A stretch of DNA of 64,000 bases from Salipiger sp. H15. Its GTDB lineage: Bacteria > Pseudomonadota > Alphaproteobacteria > Rhodobacterales > Rhodobacteraceae. Shown in pieces: positions 43,639-52,710 of the stretch. Below the pieces are notes generated by a model, which ran no database searches, was not told the origin of the DNA, and saw nothing but the letters and a program-made list of their open reading frames with translations. How positions within the stretch are numbered: the first letter of the stretch is position 1; the number at the start of each line of letters is the position of its first letter. The position numbers and the translations under genes are program-made. The DNA is taken from contig NZ_CP123385.1 in NCBI RefSeq assembly GCF_040409955.1, positions 1,161,501 through 1,225,500 on the forward strand. Direction: 5' to 3'.

Positions 43639-44073
43639 TCACATGCGGTCGTAGGTGACGCGCCAGGGTTCGCTGGAGTTGGCCGGGCCGATGGTCAGCT
43701 GATCGTCTTCCACCGACCAGACACGGGTCAGCTCCTGGCCGATCAGGTCGCGCACCAGCGAGGATTCGACGGTGATTGTGAAGGTGCCGTCTTCATCGTC
43801 GATGGCGACGGGGCCGTAATATGCCTCGTAGGCGTTCGCCGTGTAGGGCGTGGGCGCCGCATCGGGGTTGGCATCCATCGCCTGGACCGAGAGCGTGCCA
43901 GCTTCGGTGAAGATCAGCTGGCCACTGTAAGGGATCTCGGTCGTGGTGCCGTCATCCTGGGTGATCGTGAGCGCGGTCATGCGCCACGCACCGATGATCG
44001 GAGACGTGGCGTCCTGAGCGAAGACGGGCGCGCCCATCATAAGGGCGGTGACGGCCAAAGCGGGAAGTCGCAT
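43639..44073 (-). CDS. Secreted lipocalin-like protein
   Basis: A 144-aa protein with a signal peptide (MRLPALAVTALMMGAPVFAQ) and one beta-rich domain starting IIGAWRMTALTITQDDG, with YSGQLIFTEAGTLSVQ and RVWSVEDDQLTIGP. The pattern fits lipocalin-like domain 5 proteins, which bind small hydrophobic ligands. It lies between SDR genes on the same strand. Confidence 0.8.
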   Translation of the reverse strand: MRLPALAVTALMMGAPVFAQDATSPIIGAWRMTALTITQDDGTTTEIPYSGQLIFTEAGTLSVQAMDANPDAAPTPYTANAYEAYYGPVAIDDEDGTFTITVESSLVRDLIGQELTRVWSVEDDQLTIGPANSSEPWRVTYDRM

Positions 44074-44183
44074 TCTATTTTCCTCTCTGTTGGAATGGCG
44101 CGGTAGTGCCGTGAACACCGGGTACGGACGTGCCCAGTGATTGAATGCGGAAGCGGCCATCCGAGCCGCTTCCGCAACTCCGA

Positions 44184-44930
44184 TCAGCCCAGCTGCTGCA
44201 CCGGACGGAACAGAACTTCGTTGATGTCGACATTCTCGGGCTCGTTGATCGCAAAGGCGACCGCGCGGGCAAAGGTGCCCGGCTCAATCGCGAAGCTGGC
44301 AATCGCGTCCTTGACGCCTTCGCGGACATCCGCCTCGCCGATGTGGTCGGTCAGCTCGGTTGCAACGGCACCGGGCGAGATGATTGTGGTGCGGATGTTG
44401 TAGGGCTTGGTTTCCTTGCGCAGGCCTTCCGACAGGGCGCGCACGCCGAACTTCGTGGCGCAGTAGACTGCGGCGCCCGGATCAACGACGTGGCCATAGA
44501 CCGAAGACACGTTGATGACGTGACCGGATTTTTGCTCTTGCATGTAGGGCAAGGCTGCCGCGATGCCGTAGAGGACGCCCTTGAGGTTGACGTCGATCAT
44601 GTGATCCCATTCGTCGGTCTTGAGGCGGTCGAGCGGGGCGAGCGGCATGACGCCGGCATTATTCAGGATGACGTCAATCCGGCCAAAGGCTTCGACGGCG
44701 CGATCCACCAGTGCCTTCACTTGATCTTTCTTCGTCACGTCAGTCTGAACGGCAATGGCTTCAAACCCTGCGTCGGTCAGCTGCTTTGCGAGGGCGTCGA
44801 TGCGATCCGCGCGGCGCGCTCCGATCACGACCCGTGCGCCTTTCTCTGCGAGGTGGCGGGCGGTGGCCTCGCCCAGACCGCTGCTGGCGCCAGTGATGAC
44901 GACGACTTTGTTTGCGATGTTCTCAGACAT
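44184..44930 (-). CDS. Short-chain dehydrogenase/reductase 4
   Basis: A 248-aa classical [23 protein letters not shown] is at 13-32, NNAG is present, the catalytic Ser is in NVSSVYG and YCATK is YxxxK. It resembles SDR 2 through its full length. The ATG at 44930 overlaps the MFS stop by 8 bp, so it is translated with the exporter. Confidence 0.9.
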   Translation of the reverse strand: MSENIANKVVVITGASSGLGEATARHLAEKGARVVIGARRADRIDALAKQLTDAGFEAIAVQTDVTKKDQVKALVDRAVEAFGRIDVILNNAGVMPLAPLDRLKTDEWDHMIDVNLKGVLYGIAAALPYMQEQKSGHVINVSSVYGHVVDPGAAVYCATKFGVRALSEGLRKETKPYNIRTTIISPGAVATELTDHIGEADVREGVKDAIASFAIEPGTFARAVAFAINEPENVDINEVLFRPVQQLG

Positions 44931-46143
44931 GAGGAACTCCTTCGGGTTGGTATTTGAGGGATGAGGGGTTTGGGATGCGGACCGTGGCCGCAGCGAGCAG
45001 CGCCGATCCGATGAGGAGGAGGGCGGAGAGCAGGAAGCCGCTCCACCAGCCGATGTGATCGAAAAGGACCCCACCGACGAATGCCCCGCCGGCGAGGGCG
45101 CATTGCATCAGCGCGACCTGCACGCCGCCGCCGGCTTCGAGATCGTCAGGGATGGTGCGCGCCATCCAGGCGTTCCAGGCGACGATCAGCGGGCTCGTGA
45201 AAAGCCCCCAGAGGACCAGCAGAGAGGCGGTGATGGGCCGCACGTCTCCCAGGGCGATTAGGAGAAGTGCGATGATCGCGGTGATTGCGGGAAGGCCGAT
45301 CAGGACAGGATTGGTTCCCCGGCGCAGGACACGCCCGATCAGGGTCAGACCCGCCAGCCCGCCAAGGCCGAGGCCGAGCAGTGCGAACGAGACGGCAACC
45401 GCATCAAGGCCCGTGATGCTTTCGAGGAAGGGGCGCAGGTAGATCGACAGTGTGTTCTGGCCAATGAAGGCTATGGCAATGGCGGCCATGCCAGTGGCGA
45501 AGTCTCTCCGGTTCAGGAGACCGACCATCGCGGCGACCGAAGCCGAGGTCCTGGGCGGCATCTTGGGGAGCACGGCAAGCTGCCAGACGAGGAGTGCAGC
45601 GCCGATCGGAACAGTGACGAGGAAGGTCGTGCGCCAGCCGATCAGGGCCTCAAGGAAGCTGCCGAGAGGGGCGGCGATCACAAGCGCGGACGCGTTGCCG
45701 ATCTGGAGCAGGGCGATGGCTTTTGTGACGTCCTCCTTGCGCGCCAACCGGGCGGCGAGCGCGGTCGAGAGCGACCAGAACCCTCCGATGGCGATGCCTG
45801 CGAGGGCGCGGCCAACAAGGAATACGGTGAAGTTGGGGGCGGTCGCGACCGCGAGGCTCGATAGAGTGAGAGCGGCCGTGTACATCAGCACCGTCTTGCG
45901 GCGATCGATATGCCCGAGCAGCGTGTTGCCAAGCAGGCTTGCCATCACGGCCAAGGCGCCGGAGATGACGATCGACAATCCGGCCTGTCCTTCAGAAATG
46001 GCAAGATCCGCAGCGATCGGTGTCAGCAAGCTTGCGGGCATGAATTCGAGGCCGACGAGCAGGAAGGCCAGCACTGAAAGGCTGGAGACGGCCATCCACG
46101 GCGTTACCGTCGGCTCAATTTTTGTGGTGGTGGCGGTACTCAT
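44923..46143 (-). CDS. MFS transporter (AraJ/DHA1 type)
   Basis: A 406-aa permease with twelve hydrophobic helices. [20 protein letters not shown] is the loop 2-3 signature and [20 protein letters not shown] lies in helix 4. This branch exports sugars, nucleosides or drugs. It is divergent from a LysR regulator and overlaps SDR 4, so exporter and reductase respond together. Confidence 0.9.
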   Translation of the reverse strand: MSTATTTKIEPTVTPWMAVSSLSVLAFLLVGLEFMPASLLTPIAADLAISEGQAGLSIVISGALAVMASLLGNTLLGHIDRRKTVLMYTAALTLSSLAVATAPNFTVFLVGRALAGIAIGGFWSLSTALAARLARKEDVTKAIALLQIGNASALVIAAPLGSFLEALIGWRTTFLVTVPIGAALLVWQLAVLPKMPPRTSASVAAMVGLLNRRDFATGMAAIAIAFIGQNTLSIYLRPFLESITGLDAVAVSFALLGLGLGGLAGLTLIGRVLRRGTNPVLIGLPAITAIIALLLIALGDVRPITASLLVLWGLFTSPLIVAWNAWMARTIPDDLEAGGGVQVALMQCALAGGAFVGGVLFDHIGWWSGFLLSALLLIGSALLAAATVRIPNPSSLKYQPEGVPHV

Positions 46144-46202
46144 CAGTCCAGCTCTCTGGTTTGTGTTCTGGACCGTGAAGTAAGGCTGCTGGTTTGTGGC
46201 GA

Positions 46203-46241
46203 CTAGGTGGTATAATATGAACCTAGTAGTGAAATAGGTTC
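46203..46241. promoter_or_regulatory. LysR-type operator and -10 box between MFS and LysR genes
   Basis: GAACCTA at 46219-46225 and TAGGTTC at 46235-46241 form a perfect 7-bp inverted repeat. A further half-site CTAGGT is at 46203, and a consensus TATAAT at 46211-46216. The layout, just before the regulator ATG, is typical of autoregulation by a LysR protein. Confidence 0.65.
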
Positions 46242-46245
46242 ACCA

Positions 46246-47160
46246 ATGAAGCGTGACGAATTCAGTGAGCTAAGGGCCCTCATCGAGGTGGCGCGCGAGC
46301 GCAGCTTTACCCGGGCCGCAGCCAATCTCAGCGTTACGAGGTCTGCATTAAGCCATACCATCCGGGCACTTGAGGAGCGCCTGGGTATTCAACTGCTTTC
46401 ACGCACGACACGAGATGTTGCACCGACCGCCGCAGGCGAACGTTTGATCGAAGGGATTGCGCCCCACTTCCAGGGTATTGCAGCCGAGGTCGAGGCCTTG
46501 GGCATCTTGCGAAGCAGACCTGCCGGGAACGTCCGCATCGTCTGCCCCGATGACGCCATCGCGATCGTTTTCCGGCGCCGAATGCCAACCTTCCTGAAGG
46601 AATACCCGGACATCAATGTTGAGCTGGTTGCGGACAACGGCCTCACGAATATCGTCGAAAGCCAGTTCGATGCAGGTGTGAGACTGGGAGAGGCGATCGC
46701 GCTCGACATGGTTGCGGTTCGTGTCAGTCCCGACATCCGCTATGTCGTTGTTGGATCGGAAGCATATCTTGCAGAAAATCCCGCGGTGGAGACGCCAGAT
46801 GACCTCACGCGCCATCAATGCATCAATCTGAGGCTCCCCACATCGGGTGCGATCTACCCATGGGAGTTCCAGAGAGGAGACAGGGAATTCAGTGTGCGCG
46901 TCAGTGGGCAACTGACATTCAACAACCTTCAGCCGGCAGTCGAGGCCGCGGTCGATGGCATGGGGTTGATGTATGCCCCGCGAACGTTCCTCCAAGGCTA
47001 CCTGGATTCGGGAAGCTTGCGGGAAGTCCTGAATGACTGGACCCCGACATTCCAAGGGTACCACCTCTACTATCCCAGCCGGCGAAACCTCTCGCCGGCC
47101 TTCTCTGCATTCGTGAAAGCTTTTAGGCATCGCTCCGAACTCGAGTCTGGATTTGGGTGA
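46246..47160 (+). CDS. LysR family transcriptional regulator
   Basis: A 304-aa activator/repressor. The winged HTH is at residues 5-65 (FTRAAANLSVTRSALSHTIR then ALEERLGIQLLSRTTRD). The effector domain follows (RPAGNVRIVCPDDAIAIVFR) with DAGVRLGEAIALDMVAVRV. It resembles regulators of oxidoreductase and exporter genes. It probably controls the divergent MFS-SDR4 operon. Confidence 0.92.
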   Translation: MKRDEFSELRALIEVARERSFTRAAANLSVTRSALSHTIRALEERLGIQLLSRTTRDVAPTAAGERLIEGIAPHFQGIAAEVEALGILRSRPAGNVRIVCPDDAIAIVFRRRMPTFLKEYPDINVELVADNGLTNIVESQFDAGVRLGEAIALDMVAVRVSPDIRYVVVGSEAYLAENPAVETPDDLTRHQCINLRLPTSGAIYPWEFQRGDREFSVRVSGQLTFNNLQPAVEAAVDGMGLMYAPRTFLQGYLDSGSLREVLNDWTPTFQGYHLYYPSRRNLSPAFSAFVKAFRHRSELESGFG

Positions 47161-47296
47161 CGGGAACTGGTTCTCAACAGCGACGCGCAGAGAATGTCGT
47201 GCGGCCAGCTGCGTCCAGCGCACCCTAATGCCAACGAGCCCACATCGCAGGCTTATCGCCAGTCACTCAAGGGGAACTGCAAGACCAAGGGGCCGG

Positions 47297-48820
47297 TTAA
47301 CGGCCCTGCGCAGATCTGTCACCTTGCAGTTTTTCCCTGATCACCTTTCCGGTCGTACGGGCAGCCTTTCGCAACTCCTGGATCGAAAACCCGCTGTAGC
47401 CCAGGAGCACTGCAGAACGTCTGTTCGCCGTTTCCTCGAACATTGGGCTCAGCGCGCGCGACGCGATGCCGTGTTCTCTCAGCTTGGCGCAGAGTGCCAC
47501 ATCGGAAACGCCGTCTGGCAATGCAATGGAAAGTTGCATCCCGGCGTCCGGCTTCTGGATCTCAAGGCACCCCTTCAGCTCCTCTTGCAGTACACTGACA
47601 ATGGCGTTCAGGGCCTCCTGATAATATGCCCGGGTTCTTCGAATGTGACTGAGGAAGTGCCCTTCGGCGAGGAAATCCGCCAGGATGTCCTGCTGGCTCG
47701 ATGGCGGGTGACGGTCCAGCAAGGCGCGACAGCCGCAAAAAGCATCAACGAGTGCAGGCGGCGCCACGAGATATCCCATTCTCAGCCCCGGAAGCAGCAC
47801 CTTGCTGAACGTTCCGATGTAGATGACGCTGCCTCGGCTATCGAGGCCTTGCAGGGCAGTGATCGGTCGTCCTGCAAATCGGTACTCGCTGTCATAGTCG
47901 TCTTCCACGATCCAGGCCCCAGTCTTTTCTGCCCAGGCCAGCAGTTCCAGCCGTCTCGGAACAGACATGATCGCTCCGGTCGCGAATTGGTGGGATGGGG
48001 TGACGAAAGCACAGTCGGCTTCCGGCGCGAGGGCCTTCCCAGCCTTGATAATCATTCCGTGTCCGTCGATCGGCACCGGGACGCAGGTCACACCATGCGC
48101 GGTGAGTGCTGCCTTGCTGGAAGGGTAGGCGGGATCTTCGACCCAGACCTTGCTTTCGGTACTGAGAAGCGTCCGGATGACGATATCCATCGCCTGTTGT
48201 GTGCCTGAGACCACAAGGATCTGCGACGCCTCGCAGGAAACACCACGGGAGACGCGCAGATAGTTCGCGATTTGCTCGCGCAGGCGCAGGCTACCGAGCG
48301 GCGAGGAATAGCCGCGATGAGTATCTCCCAAAGAGCCAGAATATTTGGAAGAAGTACGACGCCATGCATCGCGAGTGCGCGCATCCAGAGTACAAAGACC
48401 GGAGGCAAACGGGACTGTCATGAGTGCGTTTTCATTCGCGGAACGACCGATGTCAGCGAGCCTTTGGAGCCTGCCAGAATCTCCCTTTCGACCAGCCGTA
48501 TCCTGAGCCCCGATGGTCGGTCGCTCGGCGGACACCAAGTTGAGTTCGCTAAGTTGCGCGACATATGTTCCCGAGCCGTGCCGCGTTTCGACATAGCCTT
48601 CGGCGGCAAGAATTTCGAAGGCATCGACCACTGACGTTCGCGAGACGCCCAGCTGGTCGGCGAGTGACCTTGTGGAGGGGAGCGGGGCGCCGGATTCGAT
48701 CCGCCTCTCGAGGATCGCGTTGCAGATTATAGTGTATATCTGCCAGTAAATTGGCTTCTCGTCGGATTTGTCGACCGTGAAATCCAGAAGGCTGGCCCAA
48801 CCGGCATTCTTCTTGGACAT
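47297..48820 (-). CDS. MocR/PdxR-type regulator (GntR HTH fused to aminotransferase domain)
   Basis: A 507-aa protein. Residues about 20-90 form a GntR winged helix (GAPLPSTRSLADQLGVSRTS). The rest is a class-I aminotransferase fold that binds PLP; TFSKVLLPGLRMGYLVAP carries the lysine. These regulators sense PLP or amino compounds such as GABA, taurine or ectoine. I choose ATG 48820 because GGAGGG precedes it; a start at 48862 is possible. It is divergent from the TRAP operon and is its probable regulator. Confidence 0.9.
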   Translation of the reverse strand: MSKKNAGWASLLDFTVDKSDEKPIYWQIYTIICNAILERRIESGAPLPSTRSLADQLGVSRTSVVDAFEILAAEGYVETRHGSGTYVAQLSELNLVSAERPTIGAQDTAGRKGDSGRLQRLADIGRSANENALMTVPFASGLCTLDARTRDAWRRTSSKYSGSLGDTHRGYSSPLGSLRLREQIANYLRVSRGVSCEASQILVVSGTQQAMDIVIRTLLSTESKVWVEDPAYPSSKAALTAHGVTCVPVPIDGHGMIIKAGKALAPEADCAFVTPSHQFATGAIMSVPRRLELLAWAEKTGAWIVEDDYDSEYRFAGRPITALQGLDSRGSVIYIGTFSKVLLPGLRMGYLVAPPALVDAFCGCRALLDRHPPSSQQDILADFLAEGHFLSHIRRTRAYYQEALNAIVSVLQEELKGCLEIQKPDAGMQLSIALPDGVSDVALCAKLREHGIASRALSPMFEETANRRSAVLLGYSGFSIQELRKAARTTGKVIREKLQGDRSAQGR

Positions 48821-48985
48821 GGACCCTCCGGGCTTGTTGGACAGAGAAGTGGTATGGCTCATCCCGGCGCAGTGGCTCTTAGGAGTAGGGCCAAATCCGC
48901 ATACTGGTTCTCCTCACTATCCGTCAAGGCAGCCGCGGCCCGACATGCCGTACAACAATAAGCTGCCCCAACATGGGAGCATCAC

Positions 48986-49990
48986 ATGCACACACGTAGA
49001 AAATTCCTTCGAGTCGCTGCTGGCGCAGCGCTTGCGACGCCCTTCATCGCAACTCCGGGCTTGGCTCGCGGTCGGGTTCTGAACCTTCAGACCTGGTCGG
49101 GCGCAAATTCGACGCCGTTCAACGTTATCTCGGCCTGGGCCGAGGCTCTGAATGAACGGACCAATGGAGATCTGCGCATTCGTGTAAGCCCCGGCGGCTC
49201 CATCGTCTCTGCCTCCGAGACCTTCGAAGCGATGCGCAACGGGGCGCTGGATGCGCACTATTCCAGCCTCGGCTACTTCGCGACCCTGGACCCTGCATTC
49301 ATCATTCTCGGCGATCCCGGTCCGACCTACGCCAACCCGGACCAGCTGGGGAACTGGATGAACCAGGGCGGTGGTATCGAGCTGGCGCGGGAACTGTATG
49401 ACCGCTTCGATATCCATTTCCTGCGATCGATCTATTACCCCAGCGAGCAATTCGTCTCGAAGACGCCCATTCACGGGATCAGTGACCTGCAAGGGCTCAA
49501 GATGCGTATTCCTCCGGGCCTGATGTCGGTGACCTTCGCCAAGGCCGGGGCCGCCACCGTGAACATCCCGGGCGGCGAGGCCTACAACGCCCTGCAATCT
49601 GGGATCGTGGACGCGGTGGACTGGTCGACGCCTGCGGTCAACATGCAGACGGGCCTCTACACCCTCGCGCCTTATTCCATCGACGCTCGTCATTCGATGG
49701 CCGTGATCGACCTGGCCTTTGGCAAACGAACCTGGAACGCCCTTGGGGCTGACCTCCAGGGTGTTCTCACCGAGGCCAGTGCAGAACTCGATCTGCAGAT
49801 GAAGGGCGCACTTGTCTCTGAGGATGCGGCCGCGATCAGCAGCCTCGAAAGCGGAGACGAGGTCGAGATCATCACCTGGTCCGAGGACGAGATCGCCCGC
49901 CTTCGCGAGATGACGCAGGCCACTCAGGCGGAAGTTGCAACGAGCGACATTTCGCAGCGGATCCTCGAAAGCCTGGTCAGCGCAGCCTGA
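48986..49990 (+). CDS. TRAP transporter substrate-binding protein (DctP family)
   Basis: A 334-aa periplasmic protein with a Tat signal (RRKFLRVAAGAALATPFIAT). The DctP fold shows in NLQTWSGANSTPFNVI, GGSIVSASETFEAMRNGALD and SDLQGLKMRIPPGLMS. The conserved arginine of MRIPPG usually binds the carboxylate of the ligand. The ligand is likely an organic acid or amino-acid-like compound. It is the first gene of dctPQM. Confidence 0.92.
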   Translation: MHTRRKFLRVAAGAALATPFIATPGLARGRVLNLQTWSGANSTPFNVISAWAEALNERTNGDLRIRVSPGGSIVSASETFEAMRNGALDAHYSSLGYFATLDPAFIILGDPGPTYANPDQLGNWMNQGGGIELARELYDRFDIHFLRSIYYPSEQFVSKTPIHGISDLQGLKMRIPPGLMSVTFAKAGAATVNIPGGEAYNALQSGIVDAVDWSTPAVNMQTGLYTLAPYSIDARHSMAVIDLAFGKRTWNALGADLQGVLTEASAELDLQMKGALVSEDAAAISSLESGDEVEIITWSEDEIARLREMTQATQAEVATSDISQRILESLVSAA

Positions 49991-49999
49991 ACCGCCACG

Positions 50000-50032
50000 G
50001 GCGAGAGCGGACCTGCGCGGTGCGCTCTCGCC
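50000..50032 (+). promoter_or_regulatory. Hairpin between dctP- and dctQ-like genes
   Basis: A 10-bp perfect stem GGCGAGAGCG (50000-50009) / CGCTCTCGCC (50023-50032) with a 13-nt loop, 10 bp after the binding-protein stop. No T-tract follows. Such hairpins stabilise the upstream mRNA so that binding protein is made in excess over membrane subunits. Confidence 0.6.
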
Positions 50033-50047
50033 TATAGAGGAAATTCC

Positions 50048-50563
50048 ATGAATCTTATCCCTAGGATGGACCGGCTGGTCCTGAAAATTGGTGACATCTC
50101 CAGCCTGAGCTTCTTGCTGTGTCTGATACTGACGCTAAAAGAAGTTTTCTGGCGTTACGCGCTCGGTGCCCCATCGACCTGGGCGCAAGATGCCACGGCG
50201 ATGCTATGCGCGATCGGCTTTTCGTTCGGTGGTGCCTATGCCATGGCCGAGAACAAGCACATCAAGGTCACGGTCTGTTACGACCTCTTTCCAAAGCCTT
50301 TGAAGACGCTGTGCGACAAGTTCGGCCTCTTGATCGGTGCGCTCTATCTGGCCGCTCTGGGCTACGGCCTCGGTGGCCTGATGTTCAGTGCAGTTTTTCG
50401 GTTCCCCAACGGTGAGTGGAGCCCGGAAAGCACGGTCGTGCCTCCCTATCTCCCCATACCCAGCGTGACCAAGACGACCCTTTTCGCAGGGGCGGTTCTG
50501 TTTTGCGTGGTGACTACCGTGAAGCTGCTGGCCGACAAGAAAGACCGCACCGATGATGTATGA
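50048..50563 (+). CDS. TRAP transporter small permease (DctQ family)
   Basis: A 171-aa membrane protein with four hydrophobic segments (ISSLSFLLCLILTLKEVFWR, DATAMLCAIGFSFGGAYAMA, LLIGALYLAALGYGLGGLMF, TLFAGAVLFCVVTTVKLLA). WRYALGAPSTWAQD is the DctQ signature region. The stop overlaps the large permease start by 11 bp. Confidence 0.9.
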   Translation: MNLIPRMDRLVLKIGDISSLSFLLCLILTLKEVFWRYALGAPSTWAQDATAMLCAIGFSFGGAYAMAENKHIKVTVCYDLFPKPLKTLCDKFGLLIGALYLAALGYGLGGLMFSAVFRFPNGEWSPESTVVPPYLPIPSVTKTTLFAGAVLFCVVTTVKLLADKKDRTDDV

Positions 50564-51860
50564 CCCCGCAATCATCAGCTATGTTCTGGGCGGAGCCGTC
50601 GTGCTGCTGCTCGTGCTGGGCATTCCTCTGGCGTTCTCGACCGGGTTTGTTGCCGTCGCAGCATCGATGCTGCTCATGGGGCCGAACGGCCTGTATATCA
50701 TTGCGAGCCGGACATACTCCTTCTTCGACTCCTCGGCCCTTGCTGCTGTTCCACTGTTCATCCTGATGGCCTCCACCCTGGAACGGTCGAGCCTCGCACG
50801 AGATCTCTACCAGGCGATCTACATTTGGACAGCGCGCTTGCCGGGTGGCGTGGCACTCGTGACTGTCTTTGTCGGTGTCATCCTGGCAGCCGCCGTGGGT
50901 GTGGTCGGCGGCGAGATCGTGCTTTTGGGATTGATCGCTCTGCCGCAGATGCTCCGCCTGGGATATGATCGCAAGCTCGCGATCGGCACGGTCTGCGCCA
51001 GTGGCTCGCTCGGAACGATGGTTCCGCCGAGCATCGTCCTGATCTTCTACGGCATCAACACCAGCACCGATGTTTCTGCGCTGTTTAAGGCCGCTGTGAT
51101 ACCGGGGCTCTTGCTCGCCGTGATGTACTGCCTGTACATCGTGCTGCGGACGCTGCTGAATCCGCGTGTTGCGCCGCGGCCCTCGGTCGAGGAAATGCAG
51201 ATTCCCCTCCGGGAAAAACTCAAGATCACGGCAGGTATCGTCCCTGCTCTGGCGGTGGTTCTCTGTGTGATGGGCAGCATTTACATAGGCATAGCATCGG
51301 TCACAGAAGCTGCAGCCCTGGGAGTGCTGGGCACATATATCGCGACGGCCATCCGGGGAGAGCTGAACATCGACGTCGTGCGCGGTTCGCTCAAGCAGAC
51401 CATGTCTACCTGTGGCATGGTGTTGTGGTTGGTCGTCGGGACCAATGCGCTGATCGGGATCTATACCGTGGTCGGAGGCGTGGATTTCCTGCGCGACCAG
51501 TTTGCTGATCTGACGATCGCACCGATCTATGTCATTCTGCTGATGCTCGGCGTGTTCTTCATCATGGGCGCCTTCATCGACTGGCTTGGCGTGCTGCTTC
51601 TGACGATGCCCGTCTTTGCGCCTGTCGTTGCCGATCTGGGATACGATCTGGTCTGGTTCGGTATCCTCTTCAGCCTGACCATGCAGGCGGCCTATCTGAC
51701 CCCACCATTCGCGCCAGCGGCGTTCTACCTCAAGGGCGTCGTGTCAGACGATATTTCGCTCGGGGAGATCCTGAACTCGATGTGGCCCTTCATTGCGGCG
51801 CAGCTGCTGACCCTGGCGCTGGTCCTCTTCTATCCGCCTTTGACAGGCCTGCTGAACTAG
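50553..51860 (+). CDS. TRAP transporter large permease (DctM family)
   Basis: A 435-aa multispan protein of the ion-transporter superfamily, the sodium-coupled translocator. FILMASTLERSSLARDLYQA, ASGSLGTMVPPSIVLIFYG and MQAAYLTPPFAPAAFYLKGV are family marks. It ends the TRAP operon, followed by a strong bidirectional terminator. Confidence 0.94.
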   Translation: MMYDPAIISYVLGGAVVLLLVLGIPLAFSTGFVAVAASMLLMGPNGLYIIASRTYSFFDSSALAAVPLFILMASTLERSSLARDLYQAIYIWTARLPGGVALVTVFVGVILAAAVGVVGGEIVLLGLIALPQMLRLGYDRKLAIGTVCASGSLGTMVPPSIVLIFYGINTSTDVSALFKAAVIPGLLLAVMYCLYIVLRTLLNPRVAPRPSVEEMQIPLREKLKITAGIVPALAVVLCVMGSIYIGIASVTEAAALGVLGTYIATAIRGELNIDVVRGSLKQTMSTCGMVLWLVVGTNALIGIYTVVGGVDFLRDQFADLTIAPIYVILLMLGVFFIMGAFIDWLGVLLLTMPVFAPVVADLGYDLVWFGILFSLTMQAAYLTPPFAPAAFYLKGVVSDDISLGEILNSMWPFIAAQLLTLALVLFYPPLTGLLN

Positions 51861-51897
51861 CCAGGGACTGAAATCTCCCGGCTTCTCGCCAAAAGAA

Positions 51898-51925
51898 AAA
51901 CCCGGCCCTTTCGGGGGCCGGGTTT
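51898..51925. terminator. Bidirectional intrinsic terminator after the TRAP operon
   Basis: A perfect 11-bp stem AAACCCGGCCC / GGGCCGGGTTT with loop TTTCGG, flanked by A-tracts at left and T-rich sequence at right. It separates the convergent dctM-like and NTF2-like genes. Confidence 0.9.
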
Positions 51926-51979
51926 ATCGTGACTGTTGGCCGGGGAGGCGAGACGTGCCGGAAGACGTCTCGGGCTGGT

Positions 51980-52393
51980 TCAGGAGGTGGTATAGATCGA
52001 GACGTTGTCCCAGCGGCAGATCTTCCCGTCGCGCACCGTCAGGAACTCAAAGGCACGTCCTGACTTGTGCGTCTCATCCGACCCGTCGTGGAAGCTGACC
52101 GTCGCATCGATGCCGACGACGTTGCCGGTGACACACCGGGCGATTTTCTTCAGGCTGTACTGGCTGAGCGACGCATAGCGGCTTGCCAGGAAATCCCGGA
52201 CTGCGTCCTTGCCGTTCAGTTTGCCGTATCCGGCGTAGTCCACGGCAACATCATCCGTGAAGCACTCCATCATGATCGAAAGGTCGAGCGTTTCGAATTT
52301 CGCCACGATGCCATCGATCCACTGTTGTGCCTCGGGCAGATCGAAATCGGTCTCGATGTAGGGTGCAACATTGCCCGCTGTGTATTCAGTCAT
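51980..52393 (-). CDS. SnoaL/NTF2-like protein
   Basis: A 137-aa single-domain protein of the NTF2-like fold: AQQWIDGIVAKFETLDLSIM, DVAVDYAGYGKLNGKDAVRD and KSGRAFEFLTVRDGKICRWD. Relatives are polyketide cyclases, isomerases or binding proteins; specific role unknown. Start ATG 52393 is chosen because the upstream frame is not conserved. It is divergent from the aldehyde dehydrogenase operon, so it may act on the same compound. Confidence 0.82.
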   Translation of the reverse strand: MTEYTAGNVAPYIETDFDLPEAQQWIDGIVAKFETLDLSIMMECFTDDVAVDYAGYGKLNGKDAVRDFLASRYASLSQYSLKKIARCVTGNVVGIDATVSFHDGSDETHKSGRAFEFLTVRDGKICRWDNVSIYTTS

Positions 52394-52710
52394 TCTCGAT
52401 TCCTGGTCAAATTGAATTGGTCTGGAATTCTGAGACGGAACTGCACAGGTGGTAACGGCCACTTTCAGGCGCTGAAGGTGGCCACTTGCGTCGCCTGCCT
52501 ATGCCAGCGCCAGGCCGAGAGACGATCAAACCAGTGACGTCATCCTTGCGATGAAACGCGTTGGCAAGCCTTCACTGCAGCTCCCCGGTCTGCCTTTGGG
52601 GAAGCGGCATGGTCGCCAAAGTGGTTCGCTTCACATGCCTGTAGTGGACCTTCTCGGATACCACATTGCGTCGCTAGGTTGCCGCTCAATCGACGAAACA
52701 GGAAAGTCCA
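52394..52710. other. 317-bp intergenic regulatory region
   Basis: Lies between the divergent NTF2-like and aldehyde dehydrogenase genes. It holds a 12-bp inverted repeat with one mismatch (52457-52483) and no gene. AGGAAAG at 52700 is the ribosome site of the dehydrogenase. Confidence 0.6.
52457..52483. promoter_or_regulatory. Inverted repeat, operator or hairpin candidate
   Basis: GGCCACTTTCAG and CTGAAGGTGGCC, separated by GCG, pair at 11 of 12 positions. The site is 64 bp upstream of the NTF2-like gene start and 228 bp upstream of the dehydrogenase. It could be a binding site for the MocR or XRE-cupin regulator. Confidence 0.5.
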
